Assembly (NCBI GenBank): GCA_910591455.2
Contig: OU342806.1
Coordinates: 6,190,275-6,254,274, forward strand
Length of the DNA stretch: 64,000 nt
Source: Pholis gunnellus
Lineage: Eukaryota > Chordata > Actinopteri > Perciformes > Pholidae
Direction of reading: 5' to 3'
Shown here: positions 34,701-46,346 of the stretch, piece after piece
Numbering within the stretch: position 1 is the first letter of the stretch
How the letters are laid out: each line of letters opens with the position of its first letter
The notes under the pieces: model-generated
Databases searched by the model: none
Told to the model about the DNA's origin: nothing
What the model saw: the letters and a program-made list of their open reading frames with translations, nothing else
Program-made: the position numbers and the translations under genes

Positions 34701-35929
34701 ACTAAACTATAAAGGTAAGAATCTTTTTTTAGACTTATATGTGTCACTATATGTGTATCCTTTGCAGGTAAAACTTGTGCTTGTTGTGTTGCATATGTGT
34801 GTAGAATCTGTTTATAGAGGTTAGGTCAAAACTGGGTCAAATTAACCCGGCACTGTGCCAGAGCCTGACTGATCCAAACTAGGTCCGTTTTAACCCGGTG
34901 ATTTTTTTTGCATGCTTGTCTGAGGGTGTCTTTTTTTTCTTTTCTGTCACATCCTGTCAGAGAACGAGGTCTAGTCACCCTCAGGGGAGTAGATGAAGTT
35001 GTCAGAGTGTGACAGACCCCTTACAAATACGATCTACGGCGTGGCCTCCTTTTAAAGAGATCAGACGTTCAGTGGACATACATGAGCAACACTCGGGAAC
35101 AATCAATGAGTTTGCAACTGAACACGCTGTGCAGTCTGTTTGTTGCAGACAAAGTTAAAAGCTCACGTGAAGTTGCCGGAAACACGACTGAAACTCTCTT
35201 GCTGTGTCTGAATTTGCATGCTTGATTTTTTCCAGTGACAGTGAGGCGAAGTGGCTGAAGGTCAGGGCCACGGTCACGTTGTTGTGATGTCCTGTTTCTT
35301 TAAGATTACACAAGACTCGGGAGAAGTTGAGTGTGCGTGGACGGTCTTGTGGTTGCGTCTGCGCTTTTGACAGGAAATCTAATCAAGAAAGGGTAATAAG
35401 AGTTTGCGAGAGTATGAACTACGCAGCACGACCATTTCTTCTTCAATAGTACATGTTTGGAAGGCGCCGCAACCTTTCTACCTGTCTTGGTTTGTGACTT
35501 AGTGTGCGCTTGTGTTTAAATCAGGCTGTGTGTTTAGTACATGCACTGTATTCCTGACCCTTGATCACACAAAGTATTTTAATCCAATCAGCTTCGTTTT
35601 CACATGACTGTCACACACTCGCCGCTGCTATGGTAACCTGCAGAGGAAGGGGAGAAAGTGCCGGAGTGAGAGAGAGAGGTATGTTGTCCGCTCTTTAATC
35701 ACTGTGACATTTACGTACAGACACACACACACACACACACACACAGACAGACTTTATAGATTTTACCCAGGTACTCAAGTTTCTTTCTACTTCCTTGTTT
35801 CTGACTACACAAAAATGTTAATCTTGCTATTTCAAGAAACTTTAATGCCCTGCACAACTAAAGAATGTGTGGCAGAGGAAGAAAAGACTGTTATCAAGTT
35901 TAAACATGTGGGACATTATCTATAACCTC

Positions 35930-36012
35930 TCCTTTTCATTTTGGTCCTATTTTTCACTGTTACCTTGTTGTACATTTTTGTAATGCATATCTTGAAAATC
36001 AATAAAAAAAAG
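35930..36012 (+). repeat. possible LINE-like 3' end
   Basis: The stretch ends TCTTGAAAATCAATAAAAAAA, resembling the A-rich 3' ends of fish L1-type retrotransposons known to me. Too short to classify. Confidence 0.3.
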
Positions 36013-37568
36013 TTGATCACATAAAAGAAGTCCATCGGTTAAAATAATGATATTATTAAAAAAAATATTGAAGAATGAATACAATTGAAGTGTTTTTACT
36101 TTTCTGTGTCTGGAAAGTCAGGTTTAAAGGCTGACAGGTTTAAACGTGGAGAGAATGGGCAAGTGGTGACAACTATAGGGAACGACCGAAGCTGACGGCA
36201 GATAGATGGCTACAAAGGTGAGCACAGTGTCGTATAACAGAGACACAATTACAAATAAACGGTCATCTGCAACAGAGACAGTGAAATAAAGAGTTTGTCT
36301 AAAGATGTTTTCGTGGAACAAGATTACAAAGAAAGATAGCGATCGCAACTGAGGCCAAACTCACAAATACTTACTTCCCTTGAGAGGTGAAAAGGTTAGC
36401 CTGTGCCCTGTGGTTTGCTTTTGGCACGCTACCCTCTGCTGCTTCTCATTTCTCCTCTGACATTTCCTGTTCTACCTCAGGTTGAAGAGTCAGCCCGCTG
36501 CTCTGTAAGCTCACAATGCTAGTATTTGTTGCATTTATGCGGTAGAAACCTGCATCTGCAACAGTCTGCTTTTTTTTAAAATGTCTTTCTATCTCTCATC
36601 CCGGGAGCTGCAGCCTATATTTTCCCGTCCTTTTAAAACCTATGATTTGGAGCTCAGCTAGCAGAAGGCCACTGTCAGCAGCAGAAGTTGCAAGTCAGGT
36701 TGATTTTTTAGCCTCATTATTTTATTTATTTTTTCAACTGCATCAGTGCAATAGTGAGCAAAGCACTCTTCCTGCTGGTCAAGAGAGGTATCATCAGACT
36801 GTGTTTCTGGTGGCAAACATCATGAAATACCATGGGGGTAAAGTCAAAAATATTTCTGGAAAATACCTGGAGGTGCCCTCTGAGTCACGGAGTATCCTTC
36901 TCAGAAGTCGTGGTTGACTTCGCTTTTTTTTAATTGATGTTTTCCCCCCCATCTTTTACAAAGACAGTTCTTTTACTGGAAGTGTTTTGCATAATCTATA
37001 TTATTCAGACGGTCATAGGAAAAAGATGAAAAGGTTCAATCTCAGGCTGTTTAAATAACAAAGAATGTACAATTCTAACGGCTGTGGTGAGTTCCTGTCT
37101 TAGATAACCCACTTTTGCATTTCAACAGCCTCGGATCAGGATCGCAATGCAAACTGGTGGCAATTTGCCGTCTTGTATGTGTATTCTGCATAAAATGACT
37201 GAACCAACCAACTTTATAACGCAAACAACTCTTACAGAGATAAAGAACATCTGATGAAGGCCTTCTGACAGAAAGGAAGCGTGTTTTGTGCAAATGATTT
37301 TATTCATAGATAGCAGACAGAACAGAAAAGGAGAAGGTGTCCTTTCCGGCCGGGAGCACCTGTGCCTCTCAGCCTGAATTCACCGTTACATTGAGTCTAC
37401 ACGTGGACACTTTATACAAAATGAAAAAGGACCCGACAGACCAGACATGTTTAATGTTTGCACGCCCGGTAACAGAAAGGTGTTGGCCCACACAGTCACG
37501 GTGCAACAGACGGTAAAAGGAGCAAGGATACACTCTGCTGAGGTAGGGACTGTACGGAAGTTATTGAA

Positions 37569-37595
37569 GGGGGGGGGGGGGGGGGGGGGGGGGGG
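37569..37595. repeat. poly-G run, 27 bases
   Basis: Homopolymer in intergenic DNA. The exact length is unreliable. Confidence 0.9.
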
Positions 37596-38224
37596 ACGCT
37601 ATTAACATTTTAATTTGGCCCTCTCCTATTAATAATCCAGCCACCCTCTATTTTAGAATAAAGACTAATTAATAGGCTAAACTTATATGATAAAAACAAT
37701 ACTGGCCAACTTTATATGGCACATTACTTGTTGTTGTGATGAAGGCTAAAGTGAAGGAGGTAACAAGATCATTTAATCAATATTAATTGTACACACACAC
37801 ATTTCCATGTTCTGTTTCTCATCATTTATCCTATTAGCTAGTTGACTGCGATGCTAAAAAGTACAAAATAAAATTGACAGGATAGGCCCTTATCACAGCA
37901 GGTAAACACAGGGGTAATTAATCACACTCATTATGGGCCTGTTCCATTCAGATTGACCAGGGCCCTGTTATTGTGCATGCTGGCTCACTGCGTTGGCTGT
38001 GGAACACTACACAGAAGAGGAGCATGATTCATTCATTACACCTGTGTTTTTTCATGTCAAAATGTCTGCTGTGAAAAGGGCCTGTTGTTGTTATCTGCAT
38101 ATGATAAAGGAAACCTTTATGACCCACTGTGAACACTAAAACAATGTTTTTCTTATATTTGATTTAAGGGCAGAAATATAAAATTAAAAAGGTGCTGAAT
38201 TTGAAATTCAGAGCCAATCTATGA

Positions 38225-38560
38225 TTGAGGAATTGGCCCTACACGGCTCTCAACATGCCGACGGCAAGCAGCTAACGGTGCTAACAGTGTAAACAACGAC
38301 AACAGTGCTGATGGAGCTAACAGTGGTTACCTGAGGGGGGAACCAGAGGGTGACGACGATTAGCCAGCCACACACACAGCGACTCACATGCACTCACATG
38401 CACGCGTGGCCAGACTGGCTATGTAAACAAAGCACAGAGAAGCTCTGATTACAACACACACAGAGGGAGAGTGACTTCATTCTCTGCTCTGGACGCCATT
38501 GTTTGCTGCAATATTAATGCTCTGAATTTCCAATTTAGCACCTTTATTGCTTTTGGCAAT
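38225..38560 (-). repeat. dispersed repeat family B, copy 2
   Basis: Reverse-complement counterpart of 14041-14275, with the best-matching core at 38434-38487. It includes a run of GCTAACxGT units (38271-38325). It overlaps the candidate sec22b polyadenylation signal at 38543-38548. Confidence 0.72.
38543..38548 (-). terminator. sec22b: candidate sec22b polyadenylation signal (AATAAA)
   Basis: First clear AATAAA on the sec22b strand downstream of the stop codon, about 700 bases away. Other signals further on are possible, and nothing in the sequence decides between them. Confidence 0.3.
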
Positions 38561-39248
38561 AACAAAAAAAAAAAAAACATCATCCTCCTGACTCCCTAAT
38601 AGTTTTTGTACAGTCCCTCGAGGGATCACTGACTTCCCATAATGGTGAAAAAAAATCTGCTAAAGTATAAACAGGTGAAATAGCCTTTTGCAAGGTGTAC
38701 ATACAATATTAAAACAAAATAAACCCTCAGTCTACTTAAATTACTTTTCTTATTTTTTTCCAAAATCTTTGTAACTGTGTTCCAGGGCCATTACGCCACC
38801 ACTACTGTGATTATAATGTTAATGAATGCAGATACGATGTGCTCAGGATAAATAGAGTTGTGTTTCTGTATTTTCAGACAGTATGCAAGATTAAATCAGT
38901 GCTGGTACAGTTCAGTACAGCTTTGGAAACAGGAAACTTGTTTTTCTCTTCATTTTCCCTCCACACACTTCAAAACCAATCACCTACAAAAACAGAGCAA
39001 TCAACCCACACAGACACATTCACTTAGTTCCACTCATCTCCAGTATCTCTAACGCATTGTTGAATAGTTTCTAGGAATATTACATGTAATCATTTATAAT
39101 CAGATCACAACGTCCATGGGACAGGTGAGAACAAAATGGGCGGTGGTATGTCTGCGAAGTCTTATTAAGAGCAGGTCTCCTGTTTTTAGTGTCTGCAGAC
39201 TCTCTGCAGCTCATTTTTCCACTTCAATACCTCTTTCCTCTTCCTCTC

Positions 39249-39403
39249 TCAGAGCCACCAGAAGCGCACATAGACAATGAGCATGATGAAGAACACACCG
39301 CCGGCTGCCAGCTTGGCATAGGTGGAGCGGGTATTCAGATACTTGGCGTCGCTCCTGTACTTCTTCGACAGGCTGGACAGGTTGCTGGCCTTGGAGTCCA
39401 GCG
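39249..39403 (-). CDS. sec22b: sec22b exon 5 (end of SNARE motif, membrane anchor, stop)
   Basis: Acceptor CTGCAG|CGCTGG; stop TGA at 39251-39249. Encodes ALDSKASNLSSLSKKY and the tail anchor AAGGVFFIMLIVYVRFWWL. Confidence 0.96.
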
Positions 39404-42205
39404 CTGCAGAGAGGAGAGACGGGGAGGAGAGAGGGGGAGGGGGGGTGACGGGAGATCCAAACAAATGAGGAGAGCGGATGAAAAAGGAGGCGAGGGAGAC
39501 ACAGGCCAGGGCAAAAATCAAATGGGAGGATCACAGCGTGGATGTGAACTTTAAATCGTTCGGTGAGAGGAGGACACATCGACGTGGACTCACCAGAGAG
39601 AGCCTCTCCTCTCTGCAGCACCTCCTCTATGTTCGCCACCATGATCCTCTGCACGTCCTGGAGCTCCGTGTTGATGCTGCCCAGATTCCTTCTCGCTCGG
39701 CTGTCAATGTACGACTTCTTGGTTTTTTGGATGTAGGTGTCTGGTGAGGCACACAAATAATAAAAAGAAGTTAACGGCACAGCTCTGGTAGACTTTTTTT
39801 TATCTGTGTGTTTGACCCCCTCTTTGATAGATTTAATCAGTGTCATAATTAACTAGAGGATTGGCATTTGAGTTCGCTCCTATTCATTTTTTGTTCTTGG
39901 CAGGTGATGCAGAACTGACCAGCAATGCAAGAAAAGTCAGTCAAAAGTCATAAAATGTAAATGTTAATATGCATCGACAGTGACCTCACTAAACACTCAG
40001 AAGAGGCCAATCAACATGAGATACTTCTTCAATGTCATTATGAATATAAATCACTTTCCTTTATTAAGTCAGGCCAAATTAGTCTCTCGTGCCACTTTCA
40101 GCTACCTTAACTAAGAAGTATCCCAATGAGTTCCACACAATGTGGTGAACAGACTTTAAATATGGGGGGAAAAAAGCACTGAAGTGAAGAGAGAAGGGCA
40201 TCGTATGTGTCATCACAACTACACATATCAACATATTAATGCATTTGAGACAAACAGCAAGTCTAAACTTTTCGGCCCAGTTGCTCCGGGCTCTCTTTTC
40301 GTCTCACCAAATTCGATGAAGGAGTAGGGCCGGGAGACAGTGGGGACCTTCTTTCCATGCTGCTCATGAAACTCTGCCTGCAGGTCTTCGAGGTAAGCAA
40401 AGGCCAGCTTCTTAGCAAAGCTGGCTTCGCACAGCACAAGATAGCACACTCCCTTCTCTATGAAATAGCTGCAGGGAGAACAAGAAGCCGTGACGGAAAG
40501 ACTTGCAAGTGTTCCACATTCATTTTAGTGTCCTATGCCACTGTGTTGTAATGTTAGGAAATAGCGGGTTTTAACCGTGTTCATGGTGTTCTTCATACTC
40601 ACTGAAATGACATGGAGCCGGCCTCTAAAGTGCAGCGGGTGGGACTCTGATCGTTCAGCTTCCTGAAGAGCTGCTTAGCTTGACTCTGATATTGCTGAAG
40701 GTCCCGACCCATCTGATCAGACGGGGCAGGGGAAAACAAAAAAGCAGATCAGTAACCACACGACTCACTCGCATCTCACACAGAAAATATGGTGTTTACT
40801 CAGGGCAAGAAATAGACTTTTGTGTGCTACATTTCACAAGCAAATGTCACTATTGTAGCGCCAGTTAAATGACAGTGTGATTTATTCATTTGTTTGCTTA
40901 AGTGCTTGACAAGACCGCCCCCAGAGTCCAGATTTCACACTATTTCCCTTGACGGAGTGCATTTCTTGCCCTGTAAAGCGTGCTGGAAATAAATAGTTGG
41001 CACAAAACACTACAGACAGACTCAGCAGTGTGATGCTTTAAGAACAAAAAAGCCACTCCAGCTGTTTGTGGTGAAGTAGGGCCAGAATTTTTTTGGGATG
41101 GTTTTCATTTCTGTTTAAATGCAAATGACAGATTCTTTACAGTAACACGGTAGCATCACAGACACACACACGCATGATGTGGACGCACAGAGCAGAGACA
41201 CAACAAACCTTTTCACTTCCCTTTATGAGAGCAAACAAGAGAGTGAAGGGAGAGATGTTAGACTCCTGGTAAGTCATGCGCAGCAAACATAATGCAACAA
41301 CTTAACATGGCACAATGCCATCCATTTTTCAACATTTTCTCATATGTTAAGTTTATGTTTGTGTCTATTGGGAGTTTTGAGGAGGGTTCGTGACATGATG
41401 CAATAGAACAAGGGATGTTACATCTGAACCACGAGGACATTCTAATAATTAACATAATTTCAGACGGTATTCTTAAAAATAAACAAACACTTCTGATAAG
41501 AGATTCCTTAAATGTGTTGTTTCAAAATGGCAAACAAGACATCTACTGAGCAGATCATTTTACAGTTGAAAAACACGCTAGCGCCCTCTGGTGGACATGA
41601 TATGTAAATGCAACACTTTTTTTTAACTTAACGTAAAATATATAATTTTAACTGTTCGGTCGAACATACATACATGCATCATATGTATATGATCAGCTGA
41701 AATATGTATAGATTGACCTGCATTCTGAAATGTTCTGCTGGAAAAGATGCATAACTGTGCCTTTAAATTATTCAATCAAAACTGATAAAGAGCACGTTTT
41801 GCAAACCCTCTTTGTTTTTTGGTACAACATATAGATACGTATGACTGTGGAAAGCAGATTTTGAAGACTTAAAGTAGACTGTGTTAATAAGGCACGCATA
41901 GCTCACAGGTGAAGTTATGCAATGCTCAAAGGACTAGAAGCAGCATCTGGATTAGGTGAGGGTTCAAACACTGAGTCAGTTGCTCTGTGTACACACAGAC
42001 AGGCCTCCAGCAGCTAAGTTAGCCAACGTGTCAGTCTAGCATTTGTACACCTTAAGAGGCGTTCACAGCCTGCAGTGATAACAGCGAACAGACAGCTAGC
42101 AACAAAAAGGGGAAAAGCTGCTATTTTAACCTGTTCGTCCTCCTGCATTGAGGCGGCTAACGGCAGACCGTCAGCCAGCCGAGCGATCATCGTCAGCAGC
42201 ACCAT
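39249..42205 (-). CDS. sec22b: sec22b, ER-Golgi R-SNARE, complete (5 exons, 215 aa)
   Basis: Vesicle-trafficking R-SNARE of ER/ERGIC/Golgi membranes that pairs with syntaxin-5/18 type complexes. Exons in order: 42205-42131, 40712-40603, 40468-40308, 39740-39594, 39403-39249. The sum is 648 bases, 215 codons plus stop, exactly the human SEC22B length. The N-terminal longin domain covers residues 1-125 (start MVLLTMIARLADGLPLAASM). The SNARE motif covers about 134-194, with the zero-layer Arg at about residue 159 in VLQRGEAL. The C-terminal anchor covers about 196-215 and ends YVRFWWL. Every junction is GT-AG with joined phase, and nearly every residue agrees with mammalian SEC22B as I remember it. 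It lies in the same orientation as notch2 and npl. The fish paralogue (a or b) cannot be told from this sequence alone. Confidence 0.96.
39594..39740 (-). CDS. sec22b: sec22b exon 4 (SNARE motif)
   Basis: Acceptor CACCAG|ACACCT, donor CTCTG|GTGAGT. Encodes NLGSINTELQDVQRIMVANI, then EEVLQRGEALS, including the central Arg of the R-SNARE layer. Confidence 0.96.
40308..40468 (-). CDS. sec22b: sec22b exon 3
   Basis: Acceptor CTGCAG|CTATTTC, donor TTTG|GTGAGA. Encodes GVCYLVLCEASFAKKLAFAY, then the conserved EQHGKKVPTVSRPYSFIEF (residues 62-116). Confidence 0.96.
40603..40712 (-). CDS. sec22b: sec22b exon 2
   Basis: Acceptor GATCAG|ATGGGT, donor TTTCA|GTGAGT. Encodes GRDLQQYQSQAKQLFRKLN, then CTLEAGSMSF (residues 26-62), the longin domain core. 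Confidence 0.96.
40713..42130 (-). other. sec22b: sec22b intron 1 (1.4 kb)
   Basis: Nothing gene-like or clearly repetitive is seen in it. It includes CGCCCTCTGGTGGAC at about 41583, a motif found in many fish and also CTCF-like in form. Confidence 0.6.
42131..42205 (-). CDS. sec22b: sec22b exon 1
   Basis: Start codon at 42205, donor GAACAG|GTTAAA. Encodes the first 25 residues, ending ASMQEDEQ, the first strand and turn of the longin domain. Confidence 0.96.
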
Positions 42206-42430
42206 CTCTCTCCGCGATGTCCGGCTGTTTCTCCGCGGCCCAGTGAACGTTACAGGGCAAACTGGTTACCAGCGTCTGACGGGGCTGTAAACTGACAACA
42301 CCGCAGGGCTGACGCGCTGAGCTGGCCGGAAACGCAAGAGCTTTGTGTGTGTGTCACTGCTAAATGGTTCCGTCCTTCTCGTTGTGCGGAGCCAAGTGTC
42401 CACAAAATATAGGTTCCGTCTCACTTTGAC
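42206..42430 (-). promoter_or_regulatory. sec22b: sec22b 5' UTR and probable TATA-less promoter
   Basis: CpG-containing DNA upstream of the sec22b start codon, with an ETS-like CCGGAAAC near 42325 and no TATA box. The transcription start is not resolvable. Confidence 0.45.
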
Positions 42431-44755
42431 TTAAACCGTTTTCTTCAGAGATTGGACGTCTGTTTGTGTTTATAGTGGCTATTCTGGTTTATTTTATTTA
42501 TTTAATGGCCTACTGTATTAATATTACTGTCCCATTGTGTATGATTTACATATTTGTGGTCTTAGACATTAAATAAATAAATAAATAAATACGTAGCTCG
42601 AGGTCCACGCACTATGGGGCCACATCCCCTCCCATATGTCCATCCACTGAGGAAGACCGTGAGGTGTGACTGAAAGCACAGGAAAAACGTTAATAAAGAG
42701 ACAGATTATTTTTGACTGACCGTTTCCATGGTCAAGAACTAAATTTTACGGTTAAATCAGCATCGTTAATTGTCAAATAATGATCAACAATTCGGCTTTT
42801 ATGAGTTTCAGAAATAAAAATGTACTGTATTAACATTTCAAACATTTGTTTTCATCCTCAAATTATTTATAAACTGTTTATTTTAAGAATCTTTAAAAAA
42901 TACCGGCGGGTTAACCAATTTGTTAATCTGCTGATGAATGATGCGTTTAAATGCAGTGCTGTATGCAGTTCAAGGATGATTTTAGTTCTTTTCATTATGT
43001 CTGCCAATATGTAAATATTTTTAGATGAATATTTTACAGAAAATGTGCCCTGTCACTTCGTGAAAGTATGAACATGACAAGATAAAAGACAATATTTCCC
43101 CCCTTTTTTCTTCTTCTTACAAGAAGGCCACAGTAACGCAAAGATAATAACATAATCAGCCCTTGAATGCGTTTTGTCCAGTAAATGATGCCATCACCAC
43201 AAAACAGGACACGCTGCTTGACTTGAATCATTACATGAGTCACCTTACCATTTCCATTCTGCTTAATGCACAGAATGATATCACTCTTAGTCATCGAATC
43301 CCTTATTGGTCCTTTATGCAGTGGAGCAGCCAAAGCTCAAAATGAGTCCATGTATCTAGTAGTTGTAAGTGCAAAGTATATACAGCTGAGGGCAGCATTG
43401 GTCACTTTTAGGATAAGCCTCAGGGAGACAAGCCTTCTCTACAACACAAAGAGAGTGACTTTTACCCCTGTCTTTATGGTATTGAACCTATTACATTCAA
43501 ATGGCTGCATTATGCCATCTCTTGAAAACGCAAGTTCAAGGCATTGCTCAGGATTTACTTTTCCCATGATACCCTGACAAAACTGTGTCAAAACAGCTGA
43601 TTTGGAAATGACAGATGGAGCAAAGAGCTCCACACAGAAGTTGTGCAGCAAATCATTTGAACTCTTGGCACAAAGGCCAGCAAAATGGAGTTGTAGCCTG
43701 GCAGCCCTTCCCCAAAGACATGCACATACACACACATTTTAAAACTATCACACACATCTAATACGCAGGCTGCACTCACAACCAAGCTGTGAGACAGCAT
43801 CAACTAGAGGCGGACACTTTGTAGTCTCCCCCTCCAAGCTATATGGTCCCATTGGTGTGAGATGACGAGAGAAAGAAAGACTTCACCAGATCTCCCACAA
43901 CCCCTCAGTCGTATCAATTGTGAGCGAGTCAGGTGGCGTGTCCGCAGGGAGTCGCTGTCACAGGCTGCAGCCCCGACACGCCAGACCCCCACCAAGTGAC
44001 CCCCGGCATCTGCCACACAGCATGTCTGCTGCCTGTCTGACATTTCATGGAGGCGAGGCATGGCATGAGCTGAGAGGAACAAGATGAAAGCCCACAAGTG
44101 TGGATCCCGTCACATGATGTATTTAATAGAAAACCATCCTTAAAATAGAATACGTCCGTGATTTAATCCTTCTTCTATGGGAAGAAGTGGGCTTTCAGGA
44201 TAGTGTACATGTAGGAAGTGTGTCTGAATTGAGCTGAGGAGGAGAGAAGAATATTCAAGGAAACTGAATAATGTGAAACAGGTGGAACAGGAAGGCTCCA
44301 TGGCTAACAAGAATATATTGAACACAAGAGTTATCAGATTATTATTATTTGTTCCTGCTCCAACAGCCCACTGTCCTCATGGGGATCATCAAAGTGTCAT
44401 CCCATATCATCTCTATTTGTCTACAATAGGCAGAATTTGATGGCAATCTATAACTCATGGGAGAAGTACAAACAGGATATTACTTGTTCTCAGAGGATTT
44501 CTTGAAAGTAGCTTGAACTGTTAAGCAAAGAAATGTAACCACAAACAAAATCCACAGCTGGTTTTCAATTTAATTATCAGCCGATATAAATAATCAAACA
44601 CCTACAGGCAATTGCAGTGACTCCAGGGCTAAAAGAATATCAAACTATTATGTTTTTCAAGGAAATGTTAGTGAATACAGAGTTAAAGGGCAGGAAAAAA
44701 AAGAAAAGTCATACAGTGCAGAATTTCCAGCTAACTAGACACCACGACCACGAGA

Positions 44756-44864
<109 letters not shown>

Positions 44865-44878
44865 TATTTCTATGTAGA

Positions 44879-45582
44879 TGCGGGATAAGAGTTGGTTAAA
44901 TAAACAGAGTCTGATGAATGCTCAAAGTAGTAAGAGTCAATTTATTGCTTGCAAGCAGGAGAGCGGACACACAGACACATATCTCAGCTGAACTGTGCAG
45001 ACCACTTCCAAAAAAGTATAAGGCACATCATATTTTATACATACAAGAAGTCACGCCTTTAGTTAAATCATAAGAAAGGGAGTATAGGTTTTTGGACACG
45101 GGTTGTATTGTTCTGCTCATTATCTGGAGTTTTCCAGGTGCGTTCAACTGGGAGTCAGTTCATACAGAGGTTGGAAACAATGGTTTCCTGTTTCTTCTTC
45201 TCGTGTGTGCACGTGAACAACCTTGGAAGACAGGACATGGGTTTCATGAACTGATTAAATACCTCTGTAGGACTGCAGTGTTCTTTTCTGTATCTCTGTA
45301 CTTTCCCATCAGTAGAACAACATCTTTCAAAACATCCCAATATACTAGAATATATTTTACCATTACAACACACTCACACACGCTTGTTTGTGCTGGCCTC
45401 CGACATAATCTGGCTTTGTGATTTTTAAACTTCTCAGGAACAGAACAATAGAAAGAGACATTCATTAATCTGGACCACCACATAGATCAACATTAACTAG
45501 TAAGAAATTAGTGATTCATTATTATAATAATACAAACCAGAGAAATTATACAGTATATTGCCCTTTAATAAGTAATTCAACA
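44879..45582 (-). mobile_element. solo-LTR-like element downstream of npl
   Basis: Read on the minus strand it starts TGTTGAATTA. Within it are a TATA box (GTATAAAATATG at about 45037-45048), an AATAAA about 95 bases further on, and a short U5-like segment ending TTATCCCGCA, so the ends obey the TG..CA rule. No target-site duplication is visible and there is no internal coding region. The boundaries, particularly the right one, are inferred. A retroviral or Gypsy-type solo LTR is the best reading, but another repeat is possible. Confidence 0.42.
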
Positions 45583-45682
45583 ACAACAAACAACAAACAG
45601 TGTGAATTCTAACTCAAAACATGAATCTGTGTTCTATGCTCCCTTCTTATGACCAAGATGTTTCATTCCCTTTCCTGGAGTG

Positions 45683-45688
45683 TTTATT
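45683..45688 (-). terminator. npl: candidate npl polyadenylation signal (AATAAA)
   Basis: AATAAA on the npl strand about 515 bases past the stop codon, the nearest canonical signal I found. Usage cannot be shown from sequence. Confidence 0.35.
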
Positions 45689-45950
45689 CTTTCATGACAC
45701 AGCGTTCATGTTAACGCTTCTTCTGTCTCCATTATCGTCCCTCTGATGGAGAGAGCTTAACGCCTGGGATTTTTCCATAACCTTTGCATTTTTCAAAGTG
45801 GAAAAATAATGCTGAACTTTCATTTCACTGGTGGCAAAACATTCTACGAACCTCAAACCCGAAAGCAATGAATTGGTAAAGCTTTGACTCTTTTGTTTCA
45901 CATCTTTTGAGGATGGTTCACTGTGATCATTTCTACATTTTTCGATGAAT

Positions 45951-45960
45951 GTCACGTGAC
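45951..45960. promoter_or_regulatory. perfect GTCACGTGAC palindrome (CLEAR-type E-box)
   Basis: Ten-base palindrome identical to the CLEAR consensus recognised by TFEB/TFE3. It lies about 240 bases beyond the npl stop codon. Function is inferred only from the motif. Confidence 0.35.
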
Positions 45961-46200
45961 AGTCCCCGTTTTCCTACATGTAGCAGAAACAAAAAGTGCC
46001 ACATTTCCCTGAGTTAGTTATTCTTACATTGAACAAATCATAAAAACAGATTAAAATATTGGTTAACATATTAGATTTTTTCCCCATCAAAAGGTAAGGA
46101 CGGACTCGTGAAAAACCATCTCATTTAACAGTAACGTTTGATTCAAGGTGTAAATGTGCCGTGTTGAGCTAATGATGGATTTTAACAATCAAAAAAAATA

Positions 46201-46346
46201 TCAACAGTCAGCAAAAATGTGCCCGTATTTCTTCACGATGAGCCCAACGTGAGCGGAAGGACACGGCGTCACAGGGGGTCGAGGGGGCCCGAGGCTCAAG
46301 CCTGACAACTCGCTCATCAGCTGCTTGTTCACTCCCACGTCGAAGC
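46201..46346 (-). CDS. npl: npl last exon
   Basis: Acceptor TTGACAG|GCTTCG; stop TGA at 46203-46201. Encodes GFDVGVNKQLMSELSGLSLG, then PPRPPVTPCPSAHVGLIVKK and the end. Confidence 0.94.

Larger units (their letters stand above)
27351..38540. other. intergenic region between notch2 and sec22b
   Basis: About 11 kb with no gene that I can support on either strand. It contains GT/CA arrays (30745-30811, 30991-31045, 31517-31577, 35719-35745), a poly-G run (37569-37595), the long family A repeat (33966-34700), part of family B (38225-38560), and a possible short LINE-like 3' end near 35930-36012. Open frames here are short and have no recognisable domain. Confidence 0.75.

Noticed and set aside
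37569..37595. Long homopolymer runs (poly-G at 37569, 11492, 11952 and 8508; poly-C at 19366) as functional elements
   Set aside because: They are in introns or intergenic DNA, have no link to a splice site except the edem3 intron 8 case, and their lengths are unreliable.
39211..39846. A 211-codon minus-strand frame over sec22b exon 4
   Set aside because: It reads through intron sequence on both sides of exon 4 and shifts out of the sec22b frame at exon 5. The spliced 215-residue product explains the locus.
45092..45421. 109-codon plus-strand frame between sec22b and npl
   Set aside because: It lies within the LTR-like element, in antisense to its TATA/AATAAA order, and shows no retroelement protein similarity.
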